From: Reticulitermes speratus | Taxonomy: Eukaryota > Arthropoda > Insecta > Blattodea > Rhinotermitidae | Assembly: GCA_021186555.1 (NCBI GenBank) | Contig: JAJKFL010000003.1 | Coordinates: 48,819,630 to 48,883,629, forward strand | DNA length: 64,000 nucleotides | Direction of reading: 5' to 3' | Shown: piece after piece, positions 23,150 to 34,274 of the stretch | Layout of the letters: each line of letters opens with the position of its first letter | Numbering within the stretch: the first letter of the stretch is position 1 | Made by a program: the position numbers and the translations under genes | Notes under the pieces: model-generated | What the model was told of the DNA's origin: nothing | What the model saw: the letters and a program-made list of their open reading frames with translations, nothing else | Database searches by the model: none

Positions 23150-23410
23150 GTAGAGTAATATTAATCTATGGGAGAGAAATCCGGAATAATGCGTGGTATG
23201 GACCGGATTAAACTTGTGCAGGAAAGGGCCAAGGAGCGGACTGATATAAACACGGTAATGAATTTCTGGTTTCCATAAAGTGCGAGGAATTTCAAGATCA
23301 ACTGAGCGACAAGCACCTTTTGAAGACGAAATCTGATTCGCGAAGTTAATTTGTTGACCAGCACAGCCGTTAGTTTCTGTATGCAGCAGTGTTGTTGGTG
23401 TCCTCTTCTG
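23150..23410 (+). pseudogene. Degenerate LINE 3' end, GRPRRRW family
   Basis: gcgtggtatggaccggatta, then aggaaagggccaaggagcgg, then aacacggtaatgaatttctg and ccataaagtgcgaggaattt align in order with the tail at 17540-17640. No open frame remains. Confidence 0.5.
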
Positions 23411-24110
23411 CACAATTTTGAAATGTTTTTAGTTTTATATATATGTTATAAAAGTCAATATAGGCCTAGTTTATATACTTGTAAATAGAAAAGGAATTAA
23501 TACATATGACTTCTTTGTGTTGTTTAAGTCTTGCAAGTGTTTTGGCACATCTGTTTTTCCCATATATTCACACACACATATATCATCTCTTTACAGTACG
23601 TGTTTCTCAAACCCAAGTGCTCACACATTTTCTGTCTCCAAAGTAAATGATATACATTCTGCTGGACTTCCTCAACACCTTTATGGGCCCAAAGGAATGG
23701 AAATCTCTGAGAGTTATGTATGTATGACAGGATGACGCTGAAATATTTCTTGGAACGTTTGTATAGAAAAATTTATTATTTTTTGATTTGTAAGGAAGGA
23801 GGTTCTTTCGCTGCAGGTTCACTTCTACTTTTACAGTAGACACATCACATTCTTGTGTCTTCCCTCATGTGTTTTTCTCGTAGAGGGGGTAGTTTTGATA
23901 TTAAATATTGGCATCAGTTTATTCACATATGAAAATCGACTATTCCAAAATTTCCCTTCCTTTTATAAAAAAACTTGAGTTTCGTTACCTTATTCACAAA
24001 GCCCCTTACGTCTCTATATCTTGAATCAGGTAAGTCCAGTGTGCACTCACGCACTCACACACACACACACAAACACAACACCACACAAACAAACACAAAA
24101 TATAGAATAC
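23411..24110. other. Unassigned stretch with (AC)n
   Basis: A short CA/AC run lies at 24054-24071. No gene or repeat family recognised. Confidence 0.35.
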
Positions 24111-24111
24111 T

Positions 24112-24232
24112 GTGTCCTTAGATGTGACACCAAGTAGTCTGACAGATGTTTACTGGAGTTTCGGAGGAATCTGCTGTTTCCTTCTTCACTGTAGAAGTAA
24201 ATTCCTACCAAACTACGTAAATGTGTGGTATA
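24112..24232 (-). repeat. F-family repeat with inverted partner
   Basis: Minus strand: gtgaagaaggaaacagcaga, then tcctccgaaactccagtaaa, then cagactacttggtgtcacat. This is the F core plus tail. Stem II GGA with TCC is still plausible. Immediately to the right, taccaaactacgtaaatg may be a short plus-strand copy of the tail. Confidence 0.55.
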
Positions 24233-24724
24233 ATACTCTACGTAACATCACAGACGATAACATTCTTTATATTTATCGTCATAAAACTTGCAAGTACTAG
24301 GCACAAAATAATTTCTGAATCTATTTTTTAATATTAACATCCTGTCTACGCCTAGCTCCTCCAAGTGATTCCTTCCCTTAAGTATTTCTTACAAAATTTT
24401 TGTATTTTTCTCTTGTGATAATAATTGTATGAAATATTATAGTTAATTATACAAAAGTCATCTAACGCATCCTACCTATTCGTAAAGAGTCAACAGTGTG
24501 GCGTAAAGACATAAGGACGCACGGTGACATCGAAACGCACGACTTTTACACCGAGTGTAACAGAGTGGATATATATGCGAAAATAATGTCAAAGAGTTCC
24601 TTCGAAGTCCGCTAAAAAGCAACGCTTTCTTTCGCGGTCACGTCTTTCCATGCGTCTGTCTGTCGGTGATCTAATACCAGTACCTGAATCGTTAGTTGTC
24701 CTTGTGAGCGCCAAGAAGTCATAT

Positions 24725-24840
24725 TGGAAAATGAGGCACAGCTCCACACATTCTTAATCTATATGGAGGTAACTGGTCATCTTCACACTGTGCTCAATTT
24801 ACCCATCGAATACGAAGCTAAACTCTTCGACATACTTCTT
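24725..24840 (-). mobile_element. SINE family C fragment
   Basis: cagctccacacattcttaat, atatggaggtaactggtcat and aatttacccatcgaatacga correspond to inverted family C 3' sequence. Diverged. Confidence 0.45.
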
Positions 24841-25012
24841 AAAATTTTGATATGGCAGACTTTTACTAGAAATTGTTGGGCAGAACGGATTTTCAGCGGT
24901 TTTTAACTGCAATATAATCTGCTGTATTAAAGGCTATGAAAGGACAAAGAGTGTGCAGTAAGATTAGTGAAATGCGAAGATCACTGTTGGTAATTTTGTG
25001 CACTACTTTATG

Positions 25013-25312
25013 GAGTTAGGAACCGGAGCGGCGTAATTTATTTAGTGACTAGGCTACGGGCCGGAAGACTGAGGTATCCTGGTTCGGTTTCCGGCAGGAA
25101 CAAAGAATTTTTCTTTCTCCAAAACGTCTAGACCGGCACTGGAAGTACGCAGCCTCTTATTCAATGGATTCGGAGAAACCCTTTACCCGGGGATTAAAGC
25201 GGCCGCAGCATTAGCCTAACCACTCTCTCCTTTCTAGTGTAGAAGTTAAGAAAAATTGGAGCTACAAATCTACTTACTCCATTTGTGTTCATGGTTTCCA
25301 GAGTATATAATC
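25013..25312 (+). mobile_element. Old SINE family C copy with head
   Basis: tttagtgactaggctacggg, tggttcggtttccggcagga (box B), gtctagaccggcactggaag, gattaaagcggccgcagcat and ttctagtgtagaagttaaga occur in family C order. Confidence 0.75.
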
Positions 25313-25319
25313 TTATTTT

Positions 25320-26255
25320 ACCTTGTTTTTCATTGCTTATGCGCTGTCTAATCTTTTTTGCGTTTTGCTTAAATTATTGGCTCTGTTCTTCGCCTTTAGC
25401 ACACGCAAATATGTTACTGAATGTATAACTCCAATTATCATGTGTACGAACATCCAATTCATTTAAATACTTATACATCATATCTGAACATGGATTCATT
25501 TTAGACATTAATTAAATGCATATTTGGTGTCAACTAATTTTTTTTATTTTAAATTATTTTTAGGAAATGCTACATCAGTATCTAATGTCGACCCTAACAA
25601 AAAAGATAGATTGTGTGATTTTTATGATAAAACACGGGATCGACTAATATATGTTTTGATACACCATTCTCTTATATACTGATGTCGTGTATATCTGTGC
25701 ACAGAAGGTACAGTAATATTGGTATATAAATTATAAGGAATTGCCTGATCCAGACACGTATAGGCAGACAGTACAATGAATTATATCTTGAAGGCACACA
25801 CACTCTCTTCCAAGGCAGGCCGAAACGCAATCCACAAATCTGGCTGTACAGCAGCACTGCCCAAAAATGAAAATTCACTGTATACTCGTATATGCAATTG
25901 CTCTTTGCTTACTAAAGTACGGGAGGAAGATTCAAAAAATGGCGGAAGGAGCAGGTACTTCCTCTTGATGCTAATAAAATCGACATTTAACTGACGGGAA
26001 ATTGAGACCGGGATTGCATGTTGGATCCGTTTCCTATAGTTGGGGAACCCGTCACCCGGTGTAGTTCGTGCAGATGTGGTAGCTGTAAATCACAAGTGCA
26101 GAAACAAAACAACGTCTGTCGCCAGTCAGTTGTACGGTCGGCTTGAAATATGTCCTGTCGTGCTATTTTCTAACCACAAGAGGTATGGAAGAGAAATGAC
26201 GAAACTACATGCACAGATAGTAACAAAATAAAGTCGCTATGTGAAAATTTAAGAT
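25320..26255. other. Unassigned stretch
   Basis: AT-rich to about 25700, then mixed. Short frames without motifs. No repeat family recognised. Confidence 0.35.
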
Positions 26256-26260
26256 ATGAA

Positions 26261-26556
26261 GAAAAAATACTACTACTACTACTACTCCTTGGCTCTACGG
26301 CCCTCTCTGAGAGCCTTGGCCTCCTTCAAGATATTTGCCCATTCCTGTCTATCCGCTGCTTTCCTTCGCCATCCCCTCACTTTCAACTGTTTCAGATCCT
26401 TCTCAACTTCCTCCAACCATCTCAATCTTGGTCTTCCTATCGTTCTCCTTCCTCCTGGTTTGCCATCTAACACTCTCTTTATTAATCTGCTGTCGTCCAT
26501 TCTTACAACATGTCCTAACCATTGTAACCTTCTCCTTCTAATGTCCGCTACTATAT
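26261..26556 (-). pseudogene. LINE 3' end with (TAG)n-type tail, C-terminus of reverse transcriptase
   Basis: The minus strand is open from the left-truncated start: RRRLQWLGHVVRMDDSR, then GRPRLRWLEEVEKDL, then VRGWRRKAADRQEW and KEAKALREG. The WLGHV...GRPRxRW...W.EAK pattern is the reverse transcriptase C-terminus of a second LINE family, shared with 48095-48361. After the stop comes a short 3' untranslated region and a run of about six TAG units (26265-26286, minus sense). The coding part is intact but strongly 5' truncated. Its 3' end resembles that of SINE family E. Confidence 0.85.
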
Positions 26557-26598
26557 CTGGTTACGAAAAAAAATGTGAATGTAAAAAGATAAATGTAA

Positions 26599-26890
26599 AA
26601 AGATGCTGTGCCATGGCTCAGGCGGTTAGTCGCCGGCCTCCCACCGCGGAGGACCGGGTTTTATCCCGGGCCATTCCATGTGGGATTTGTGGTGTCAAAG
26701 TGGCACTGGGAAAGGTTCTTGTCCGAGTACTTCGGTTTTCCCCTGTCAATTTCATTCCACCGGTGCTCTATTACTTGGAAAAATAAAAAACAAACTGATC
26801 ACCTTTCTCTTCATCTTCATCACAGGGTTGCACAATAAGCCTTAAGGCTGCGGTGCGTCCGTAGCTTCTGCTGCGGAGCCCTTCTCCACA
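26599..26890 (+). mobile_element. SINE family D, near full length
   Basis: Head: ggctcaggcggttagtcgcc (box A region), then accgggttttatcccggg (box B region). Body: gtgggatttgtggtgtcaaa, gagtacttcggttttcccct. End: ggtgcgtccgtagcttctgc and gagcccttctcc. Flanks aaaaagataaatgtaa (26583-26598) and aaaaagttaaatataa (26891-26906) are 14 of 16 identical and may be the target duplication. Confidence 0.8.
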
Positions 26891-26906
26891 AAAAAGTTAA
26901 ATATAA

Positions 26907-27178
26907 TGTTCTGCCTATAACTTGCCATGAAGGCATAGAGAGCGTGTAGAGGCACACTTCTACTCTTTCTTTAACCTCAGTGCTAGATGGAGTGGGTTCT
27001 TAACGCCACGCTCCGGCCGCTTTACTCCCGGGAATGAGCCGGCAGCCGTCGTATAGGAGGTTTGGTGGGCCCCATGGGCGTTCAGGATGGGTGCGGAAAA
27101 TCTCGCTCCCACCATGATTCGATCCCGGACCGTCCAGGCCGTAGCGACTCGCTACACCGACTACGCTATCCCGCTCCA
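26907..27178 (-). mobile_element. SINE family C
   Basis: Minus strand: head gcgggatagcgtagtcggtg, box B-like gggatcgaatcatggtggga, then ccatcctgaacgcccatggg, gcggccggagcgtggcgtta and catctagcactgaggttaaa. It abuts the family D SINE directly, so two SINEs and a LINE end lie within 1 kb. Confidence 0.85.
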
Positions 27179-27184
27179 CAGAAA

Positions 27185-28044
27185 AAACTGTAAACGTATT
27201 ATTATTATATTCGTGATGAAAACCTTCACTCAGTAGGTCACTATCTCAGTGGCACGTCTTTAAATTTGTGAGTCCCGGTGAAAGTGCAATGGCTGGACCT
27301 CATTCTGTCCAAATATTTTCTATACATTTGGGTAAGAAGCTAATTTTTAGTACATACCCATCAGGTTTTAAACTTCGGTGGCCACAAGAGATTTTATTAA
27401 GTTTTCTGTAGCTCTACCGTGGAATAGTGGGCTATATCTCTTATTTAGACCGGGTAATAAATGCACAAATTTAGGAAATTCCATAAAAACTCCTTTTGAA
27501 ATTACGAAAAGAAAGAGTGACAGAATTATCCCTTTTACAAGGTGCGCCGCGAAATAATGTTTTTGTTATTTAAGAATGTAAATTTCATTGAACATAATTA
27601 TGCTACTTTATTTTAGTTATTTTTATCTGTCTATTAGAAAATAGTTACTCAACAAAAGCCTTACGGTTTACCGACTGCTGAGATGCGCAGCAGCTTCACA
27701 ACAACACACCAGAGCAGTAATAACTCCGCGAAAATTTCCGCATTAATGGAGTTGCAGGGTTCTTCTGCGAGTCATATGTTTTATGGCTGCTTTTCGAAAA
27801 CATCGTACTTCAGGGACCAATATTGAAAAAAAATTACTTGGGTTTACATATGAGCTGCAATGTGGCTGGATGCCGGTCATGTCTTACGTGAGGTCACAAA
27901 TGAATGCACGTCCAAACTTTTCATACTTTGACAGATTTTGTTAAAATGCAGTATAAAAAATCTCAAAGTAACCGTTGAGCGTTTGTGATTTTCATGAAAA
28001 TCGGCACAGTGAAAGACATAAATTTGCTTAGGAGTTTGATAAAC
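27185..28044. other. Unassigned stretch
   Basis: No repeat or gene recognised before the hammerhead foldback. Confidence 0.35.
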
Positions 28045-28057
28045 TTGTATCCGTACT

Positions 28058-28298
28058 TTATTCTATTTTCACCGTGCATTTTTCGAGTATAGACACTGTT
28101 TTTCACCAACTAAATGCACTTGTTATAAAAACACTAAAATATTCTAAAACTGTTTGATAAAAAACCCCGACATGTTTCGGCTCACCTGAGGATGGCTCAT
28201 TGGTGAGCCGAAACATGTCGGGGCTTTTTATCAAACAGTTTTAGAATATTTTAGTGTTTTTATAAAAAGTGCATTTAGTTGGTGAAAAACATTGTCTA
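28058..28298 (+). mobile_element. Foldback element carrying a hammerhead-like core
   Basis: A 241-bp element is flanked by the perfect 13-bp repeat ttgtatccgtact (28045-28057 and 28299-28311). From 28090 to 28180 and from 28202 to 28298 the two arms are near-perfect inverted copies, including aaaactgtttgataaaaa and ccccgacatgtttcgg on the left. The 5' part also has a GTGCAT...ATGCAC hairpin (28075-28128). The unpaired centre holds CTGAGGATGGCTCATTG. The inverted arm begins in the 3' strand of stem II, so the left arm lacks CTGANGA. This arrangement fits snap-back reverse transcription or an inverted partial copy, as in Penelope-like elements. Confidence 0.8.
28182..28223 (+). ncRNA. Hammerhead-ribozyme-like motif
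   Basis: CTGAGGA (28186-28192), stem II GGCTCA pairing with TGAGCC, GAAA (28210-28213), palindromic ACATGT, then C and GGGG (cleavage expected after C at 28219). The bases before CTGAGGA are CTCAC and do not pair with GGGGC, because the inverted arm has replaced the original left side. The paired partner CCCC is found only in the opposite arm. Self-cleavage from this copy alone is therefore doubtful. Confidence 0.55.
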
Positions 28299-28311
28299 TT
28301 GTATCCGTACT

Positions 28312-28960
28312 ATTCACATTTATTTCCCGATTTGAGTGAAATTGAGCATTTTTGAGTTTCGTAAATATCGGTTTAGGGAAGGCCGTATTTTTCCTGTGGG
28401 CCTAAATAAAATATCACAGATTTGTACCGTAAAAACATAGGACTTTTTAAAGTAGAAACACCTTGCTAACTTGTGTGTACTACGTCAAGAAATACAGCAT
28501 TTTGCAGTGCTTCTACCTACTCTTCTTTTTACTGTATGACCTTGTTGATGGAAGTAAAGTCGTAAAGAGTGAACTAATCGCTGTCATCGCCAGTTAAGTA
28601 GCCGCGAACTGTCAGAGAACACGTGTTTCTTTACGACGACGTAACCAGCAAAGTTAATGAGTTGGTGGCTCATTATTACATGACTTACAATAAGTCATTA
28701 CACAGTTCCGCTGCGACCGGTAATGTGTCACTCTACTCTAACGGACTCACAGAATAATTAACTTACTTGTAACAAATTTACTGGCTAAGCGACAGACATC
28801 CCAAAAAAATTACTAATGACCCTTATATTTTGCCTATTGCAAATTCATTGGCTTCTTACACCCACTTTGTCAGAGCTTTTTAGGGTTCAGAAAATACGGT
28901 TTTATGAAGATCAAAATAAAAGAAATAAATAAAATACATGTCAACATCGTAAATGCATAC
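28312..28960. other. Unassigned stretch
   Basis: No gene or repeat recognised. Confidence 0.35.
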
Positions 28961-28964
28961 AAAA

Positions 28965-29210
28965 GATTTGTCGGACAACCTGAAGGGAAAAGACATCTGC
29001 GGAGACATACGTATGAATATAAGGATAATATAAAGTGAAAGAAAGCGTATGAGCACGTAAACTGTCTTATAGTACCTTTGGACAGAATCCAGCATCAGGT
29101 TTTTGTGGTGAAAAAGTTAAGGGACATTTGTGTCTGGTAAAATGCGGGAAATTCATGATGAACGGAGCGACTGTCAGCTTCTCACTAAAGACAGCAAGTC
29201 GTGGAGTTAT
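28965..29210 (+). pseudogene. Degenerate LINE 3' end, GRPRRRW family
   Basis: acctgaagggaaaagacatc, gaatataaggataatataaa, and further on gtcagcttctcactaaagac align in order with 17441-17680. No open frame remains. Confidence 0.45.
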
Positions 29211-29689
29211 TTAATCATTACCTTATTTTATAAATCGGTACGCCACTGCGTATAAATTTGGAAGCTTCTAGTGCGAACGAATGCCATGAAATATTTTCGG
29301 TTGATAAGAAGTGTCAAATTTCAGTTTAAAACTAATACTAACTCTGAAATGAAGACAGAGCAAGTCAAGTCATCACAACGCGTTTTAAGTAAACTTTAAA
29401 GCGGCTGATCTTCCGTGAAAACTTTACTGTGCTGCACACAGAGTATGTAATTGAAAGACAACTTACGATCATTTTCTTGCGATGCAAATACTATGGTTTG
29501 TGACAACAATATAATTACGTGCATAGCAGATAGAAGAATTACCATAAAAACTATGAACTTCTAATTCAGTAGGCGTAGCTCTTTGAAATCAATTATATCA
29601 GATGTATGGTCTTAATATCCTTAACCCTGTAGAACAAAAACTTGAAGCTTAAAATACGCATACATATAATTTTGCCTGTCTTTTATTTG
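29211..29689. other. Unassigned stretch
   Basis: No gene or repeat recognised. Confidence 0.35.
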
Positions 29690-30125
29690 AAAATAGGGTG
29701 TTAAGGAAGATATTTTGGCCTAAGCAGGAAAAGGTAACAGGGGACTTGGGGAGGTTGCATAATGAGAACCTTCATGATTTGTGCTTATTACCAAATTTCA
29801 TTTGCGTGATCAAATCAAGCAGAATGAAATGAGCGGGGCAAGAAGCACGTAGGGGGAGAGGAAAGATGCATGCAAGGTTTTGGTGGGGAAATCTGAAGGA
29901 AAGAGACCACTTGAAAAACCTAGGCGTAGATGGGATAGTAATATTAAAATGGGTCTTAAAGAAATAGAATGGGGGCTTAGACTGGATTGATCTGGCTCAG
30001 GATAGGGACAAGTGGCGCGCTCTTGTAAAAGCAGTAATGAATCCTCGGCTTCCATAAAATGCTGTAAGTTTCTTGCCTAGCTGTGGAAGTACTCTTCTCA
30101 ATAAAGACGCTGTTCCATTGAGTTG
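29690..30125 (+). pseudogene. LINE 3' end, GRPRRRW family, broken
   Basis: It aligns almost end to end with 17240-17690: agggtgttaaggaagatatt, gaaccttcatgatttgtgct, atctgaaggaaagagaccac, gtagatgggatagtaatatt, ggctcaggatagggacaagt, gcagtaatgaatcctcggct. Frameshifts remove the coding frame. The end gctgttccattgagttgg matches the family's 3' untranslated tail. Confidence 0.8.
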
Positions 30126-32130
30126 GTTAGTTTGTTAGTTAACCCTGTAGAACATAAAGTAGATGGTGTATTTTGCCACAACATCAGCACCTCAGACTGT
30201 AGAGCGACGTTGGTAGGGTTTCTGATGCATGATAGATGAGGCAGGATTTCAACGAGAGCTGTCGTTGCCCAATCGAAGTACAGTTTGACGGCAGGACTAA
30301 GTAGAACCACGAACATCTGTCAATACAGCCGGTGTCCCGACCCAGATTTTAAATGGGGACGTCCCGAATATATTTCCGGCACTACCGCTACACCATCCTG
30401 CTCATTAACACAAGGAAAAAGAAGAAACTGTGTGCATGATGGGGGGTTGGGGGGGCACAGGGGAACTTCAAGACTATTTTTAGGCTCTGAAGGTTCCAGA
30501 CAGTTCCCCCTTTTTCTTCTGTAAACATATATTTGGGACAAGATAAAATTTGGGAAGTAGCAAAGGTAAATTAATGGAAAAGGGACAGCGTTGGGAACGC
30601 AACAGTGGTAAAGGTAATGACAATGAAGTGTGATAATGACAGTGGGAGGACTGCACTTAGGCCAGATTTTGTTGTAATTTACTGAACGGTTCATGGTTTT
30701 CTGCCAAGTACTAGATCGTTAAAGCTGTTTATTGCAGTAATGGCTCTTTGTCTGAGAATCATAAGAAACACGTATGCACATTATTTGGGCAAAATGCGGA
30801 GGGTTTTTACTGTTAAATCTGATGGTAGATATACTAACCACAACGCTTGGAATTGTTATAACATATATGAGTTCACTAGCAAGCCTCATGCAATATCTAC
30901 GACAATTTTTACCCTAGTACGTTGTTCCCATTTGCTGGGATAGCAGAATATTAGAGGACTCATTCCTTCCCCAACAACACACACAAATCTGGTGACAGCA
31001 CATTATATGACACGACATGTAACATTAGTAGAACAAAATGCCATCTGCATAACAGAATACAACCCCACTTCCTCGAATCTCGGACAGAATTTTAAACAGC
31101 ATTAAAAAATAATTACACATTAAGCTTGCCAATTAGAGAGCAGGATATTCTATCCAATTACTTTTTACGACCGTGTGACATTAGTGAATACTTGAATATC
31201 TGTACCGCTATTTCGATTACATATTGACTGGGTTTTGTTCAAATTACAAGTTTCTAAATATCAAAGGGCTTTAATATAGATACCATTTGACATTTGGTAT
31301 TGAAATAAATTGAGAGACTTTCTGTTCCACTCTGATAAGCAGAAGTAGCATTGCAAGGATTCAGGACTCAGTTAGGCCTACACACCAACTGTGGCTTTCT
31401 GATTCGTATGTTTAGCGTATCGGGCTCGATTCCCAGTTCCGAAGGGTGTCTATGTTTGAGGCTTTAGTTGTTTTCCTCATCCCCTCAGACATATTTAGAA
31501 TAATAATCCAACTCACTGAAACAGGAACCTTCTTGAAAAGTTGATAGTTGCTCAGAAGTTTAGCATTTTTCACAATGTAGGGAACTGGAGCTTCTTCCCT
31601 GCTGTCAAAGTATACAGCCAACGAGCCGTAACAAGAACCTTATCTGGAAACACGGAAAGTTGGCATGCAAAGTATTTAGTATTGAATAACAAGGATATAC
31701 AGCACACAAAACATACATAAGAGAAAAGAAAGACAGATGTGACAATACTAAAAATCATACAGAACTTAGTCAGCATTTCCCTCGTAAAAGTTACACCAGT
31801 TTTAAATTACCGAGACGAAATACGACCTTATTTCGCACATAAAGACGACAGGGAAAGAAAACGAAGGTCAGGCGCAAAAACATGATTGAAAAAAGGATAA
31901 TACGTAATAAACACACTTAAATAGTAGGAGAAGATAAAATTAACAATGCGTATATTAGAAAAATGTCTTAGAAGTCTTTATAAGATTAAACTTTACAAAC
32001 TTTAATAAAACATGATGCAATATAACAAATATAAGGCTACACAATGTAAAAAATCAACTTGTAATGTGTGAGATTTCACTGCCATTTTGATTTACATGTA
32101 AGGTCGCTTTTATATTTTTGCACTTTTATA
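30126..32130. other. Mostly unassigned, with possible SINE-head fragments
   Basis: At 30330-30400 the minus strand has gcaggatggtgtagcggtag, a box A-like word. At 31390-31500 the plus strand has gtatcgggctcgattcccag, a box B-like word. Neither has a body I can place. Frames such as 30320-30694 (minus, 124 codons) have no recognised domain. Confidence 0.3.
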
Positions 32131-32131
32131 G

Positions 32132-32185
32132 TTGTTAGCCTGAGGATGGAATACTTTAAAGCCGAAACATGTAGTTAAGCTAATA
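32132..32185 (+). ncRNA. Hammerhead-ribozyme-like motif
   Basis: CTGAGGA (32140-32146), a weak stem II beginning GG and ending CC, GAAA (32164-32167), ACATGT. GTTAGC just upstream can pair with GCTAAT downstream (about 32180), giving an offset stem I. Less convincing than the foldback copies. Confidence 0.45.
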
Positions 32186-33035
32186 TTTTAAGCAAGAAGG
32201 ATTGTTTATTAATAAAATTATATTGACGGAATAAAGGGTTCTTTGATTCAGTTCAGGAAGTACAAAAGTTTACCACATACCAATAGTGAACTAAGTGTTC
32301 ATTATCGTGTTTAACGCATTCTGCTATCAGTTCCTATCCTGAACCACCTTAACCCACCCAGTACACTCATATCCTACTTCTTTGAATATCACCGCTTACA
32401 GTATGCCCAATGCTTCCTAGTAATATCTTGTGTAATTACGATTATCATAAATCTCAAACTTGCTACATGTCTGAACCCTTGCATGCTTTTTGGTTTGGTC
32501 ACCCTGGTAAAAATTATGAGGCTCCACATTGCTCTTCTAGTAGCTCAAAGTAAGTTATGACCCTTTCTTTCCACAGTCTTCCACAATTTACAATTTTACG
32601 CTAGATAATCGATGCAGTGTGGAGAGACATTTGAAATGTTTTGAAACGAGGCAACTACAAGTGTTGTGTGAATTATCATATACTCCTACATATTCAGGAT
32701 CCTATCCAGTTAAACCATTTACAAATATTTTTAGCGCAAGTTTTCTCCAAACCTGTATACTCTCCTACTGTATCAATCTGTTTCACTTTTAACACCATGT
32801 CTTTTTACCTGCTGATATAGAAACAAGAATTTGAAATTTGCAAATGAGAATTATACCACAGACCCGATTACTTAATGTCAAGATAACACAGAAAATATTG
32901 AACTGATGGACAGCAAAATTTTGATGCTGTCTATGGAACCAGTTCCGTTTCTTAGTTCTATGGTCTTTATCTATTTACGTACGATGTAATTAGCGGCACC
33001 ATCGGTAGCTGGAAGTGGAGAGTCAAATAATAGGA
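32186..33035. other. Unassigned stretch
   Basis: No gene or repeat recognised. Confidence 0.35.
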
Positions 33036-33085
33036 AAAATACTGAATAATAAATTAGCAAGATGTGTGAGGAAGCCGTCGTCGAC
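33036..33085 (+). repeat. H-family repeat fragment
   Basis: tactgaataataaattagca followed by agatgtgtgaggaagccg, the same words as at 20411 and 61643. Confidence 0.45.
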
Positions 33086-33784
33086 ACGGCACTACCTGGA
33101 TGGACGGACTGAGAAAGACCACAGAAACTTTAGACTGTATAGAATGTCTGCGACCTTATATCTGAACTCAAGACCTCCAGAATACAAAGCATGGTTCTGA
33201 CCGATCACTCCCGACGTAGGGTTGTATCCTATGTTGTGACCTGTAGGTGCTGCGGAATGTATTAAGTCCCTTCATTAACTATTCCAGGATGGTGTAAGTA
33301 CGCTGTTAGCAATTTGTGCGCAAGCCTTCATTAGGAGCCTGATGACGGGGCACTTGTAGTCGTCAGCTCGACCTAATGGCTAGCGTACAGTGCGACATAT
33401 TTCAACGGTAACTGCATCTGTTCAGTGTACTTCAGAGTGGGACTGAAGGAGACTGAAACAAATTGAGGCGTTAAAGATAAACCCACACTGTATTCTGGTA
33501 AGAGTAAGAGTCGACTCTGTTTCCTTAACACATTTGTTACTCCTCATGCAAGAGTTTTTGTATTTCAGAATACAGGGTGGCGCAGAGGCCACTTGACGCT
33601 AGTGGCAACAAGCTAATTGAACTTTACGTTGTATTGACCGTGCATCTTATTACAATTGAAAAGCATTTTATTTTACCAACTCAATGCACAATATCTTACA
33701 ATAGTATCAATTTACCCCTATACATATGTTATGCAGACAAATGTACACAGTGTTATGTTATTTAACACAATTTTATTAAATGTT

Positions 33785-33827
33785 GCCCAACATGTTTCTA
33801 GCCTATATAAGGCTCATCTTCAGGGGC
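33785..33827 (-). ncRNA. Hammerhead-ribozyme-like motif (inner element, copy 1)
   Basis: Minus strand: GCCC, CTGAAGA (33823-33817), stem II AGCC pairing with GGCT, GAAA (33798-33795), palindromic ACATGT, T, GGGC. Stem I GCCC/GGGC is four perfect pairs. Cleavage would be expected after the T at 33789. Confidence 0.65.
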
Positions 33828-33889
33828 TCTTTTGTTGAAATTGCAACAGCTATATTATTGGTATATAAAATTCTTAAAAAGCCGTTAGA

Positions 33890-33932
33890 GCCCCTGAAGA
33901 TGAGCCTTATATAGGCTAGAAACATGTTGGGC
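33890..33932 (+). ncRNA. Hammerhead-ribozyme-like motif (inner element, copy 2)
   Basis: GCCC (33890-33893), CTGAAGA (33894-33900), stem II AGCC/GGCT, GAAA (33919-33922), ACATGT, T at 33928, GGGC (33929-33932). Identical in core to the copy at 33785-33827 but on the other strand. Both strands of this foldback would therefore give a candidate ribozyme. Confidence 0.65.
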
Positions 33933-34231
33933 AACATTTAATAAAATTGTGTTAAATAACATATACTGTGTACATTTGTCTGCATAACATATATATAATT
34001 AAAAATGTACGGTACAAGTAACGTAAAGTTTACCCCTATACGTATTTCGGCTTAATTAAAAAAAAATTCAAATTTTGTAACAATTTTAATGACAGTTTAA
34101 TCTTTTAATATACATATGATTTAAAAGCTCAAAGTAGTGCTCGAAAACAATGGATTGATATTTTAAAGTTTTACTCATATGGATGTAACAACTTATACAA
34201 TAGATGTATAGTCTGTGCTTTAATACTGTGA

Positions 34232-34274
34232 CCCCCTGAGGATGGCTGTTAACAAGCCGAAATACGTATAGGGG
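34232..34274 (+). ncRNA. Hammerhead-ribozyme-like motif (outer element)
   Basis: CCCC (34232-34235), CTGAGGA (34236-34242), stem II GGCT/AGCC, GAAA (34259-34262), an 8-base palindrome ATACGTAT sharing the last A of GAAA, then A and GGGG (34271-34274). Stem I is CCCC/GGGG. Stem III can pair fully between two molecules, as in dimeric hammerheads. Confidence 0.7.

Larger units (their letters stand above)
33724..34028 (-). mobile_element. Inner foldback element with two inverted hammerhead-like cores
   Basis: A 305-bp insertion lies between 13-bp repeats tttacccctatac (33711-33723 and 34029-34041), inside the left arm of the outer element. Its arms, 33724-33827 and 33890-33992, are nearly perfect inverted copies. 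Each holds an HHR-like core. The tail (minus strand, 34013-33750) has the family hairpin GTACAT...ATGTAC, a compensated variant of GTGCAT...ATGCAC. The complete tail lies at the right end, so the element reads on the minus strand. Confidence 0.85.

Noticed and set aside
24054-24071. Possible CRISPR-like or regulatory direct repeats in AC runs
   Set aside because: Plain microsatellite in eukaryotic DNA; no spacers and no associated genes.
26256-26786. 176-codon plus ORF
   Set aside because: It is the antisense of the LINE reverse transcriptase end joined to a SINE.
30320-30694. 124-codon minus ORF
   Set aside because: No recognised domain; low-complexity Pro/Ser stretches and overlapping frames on the other strand.
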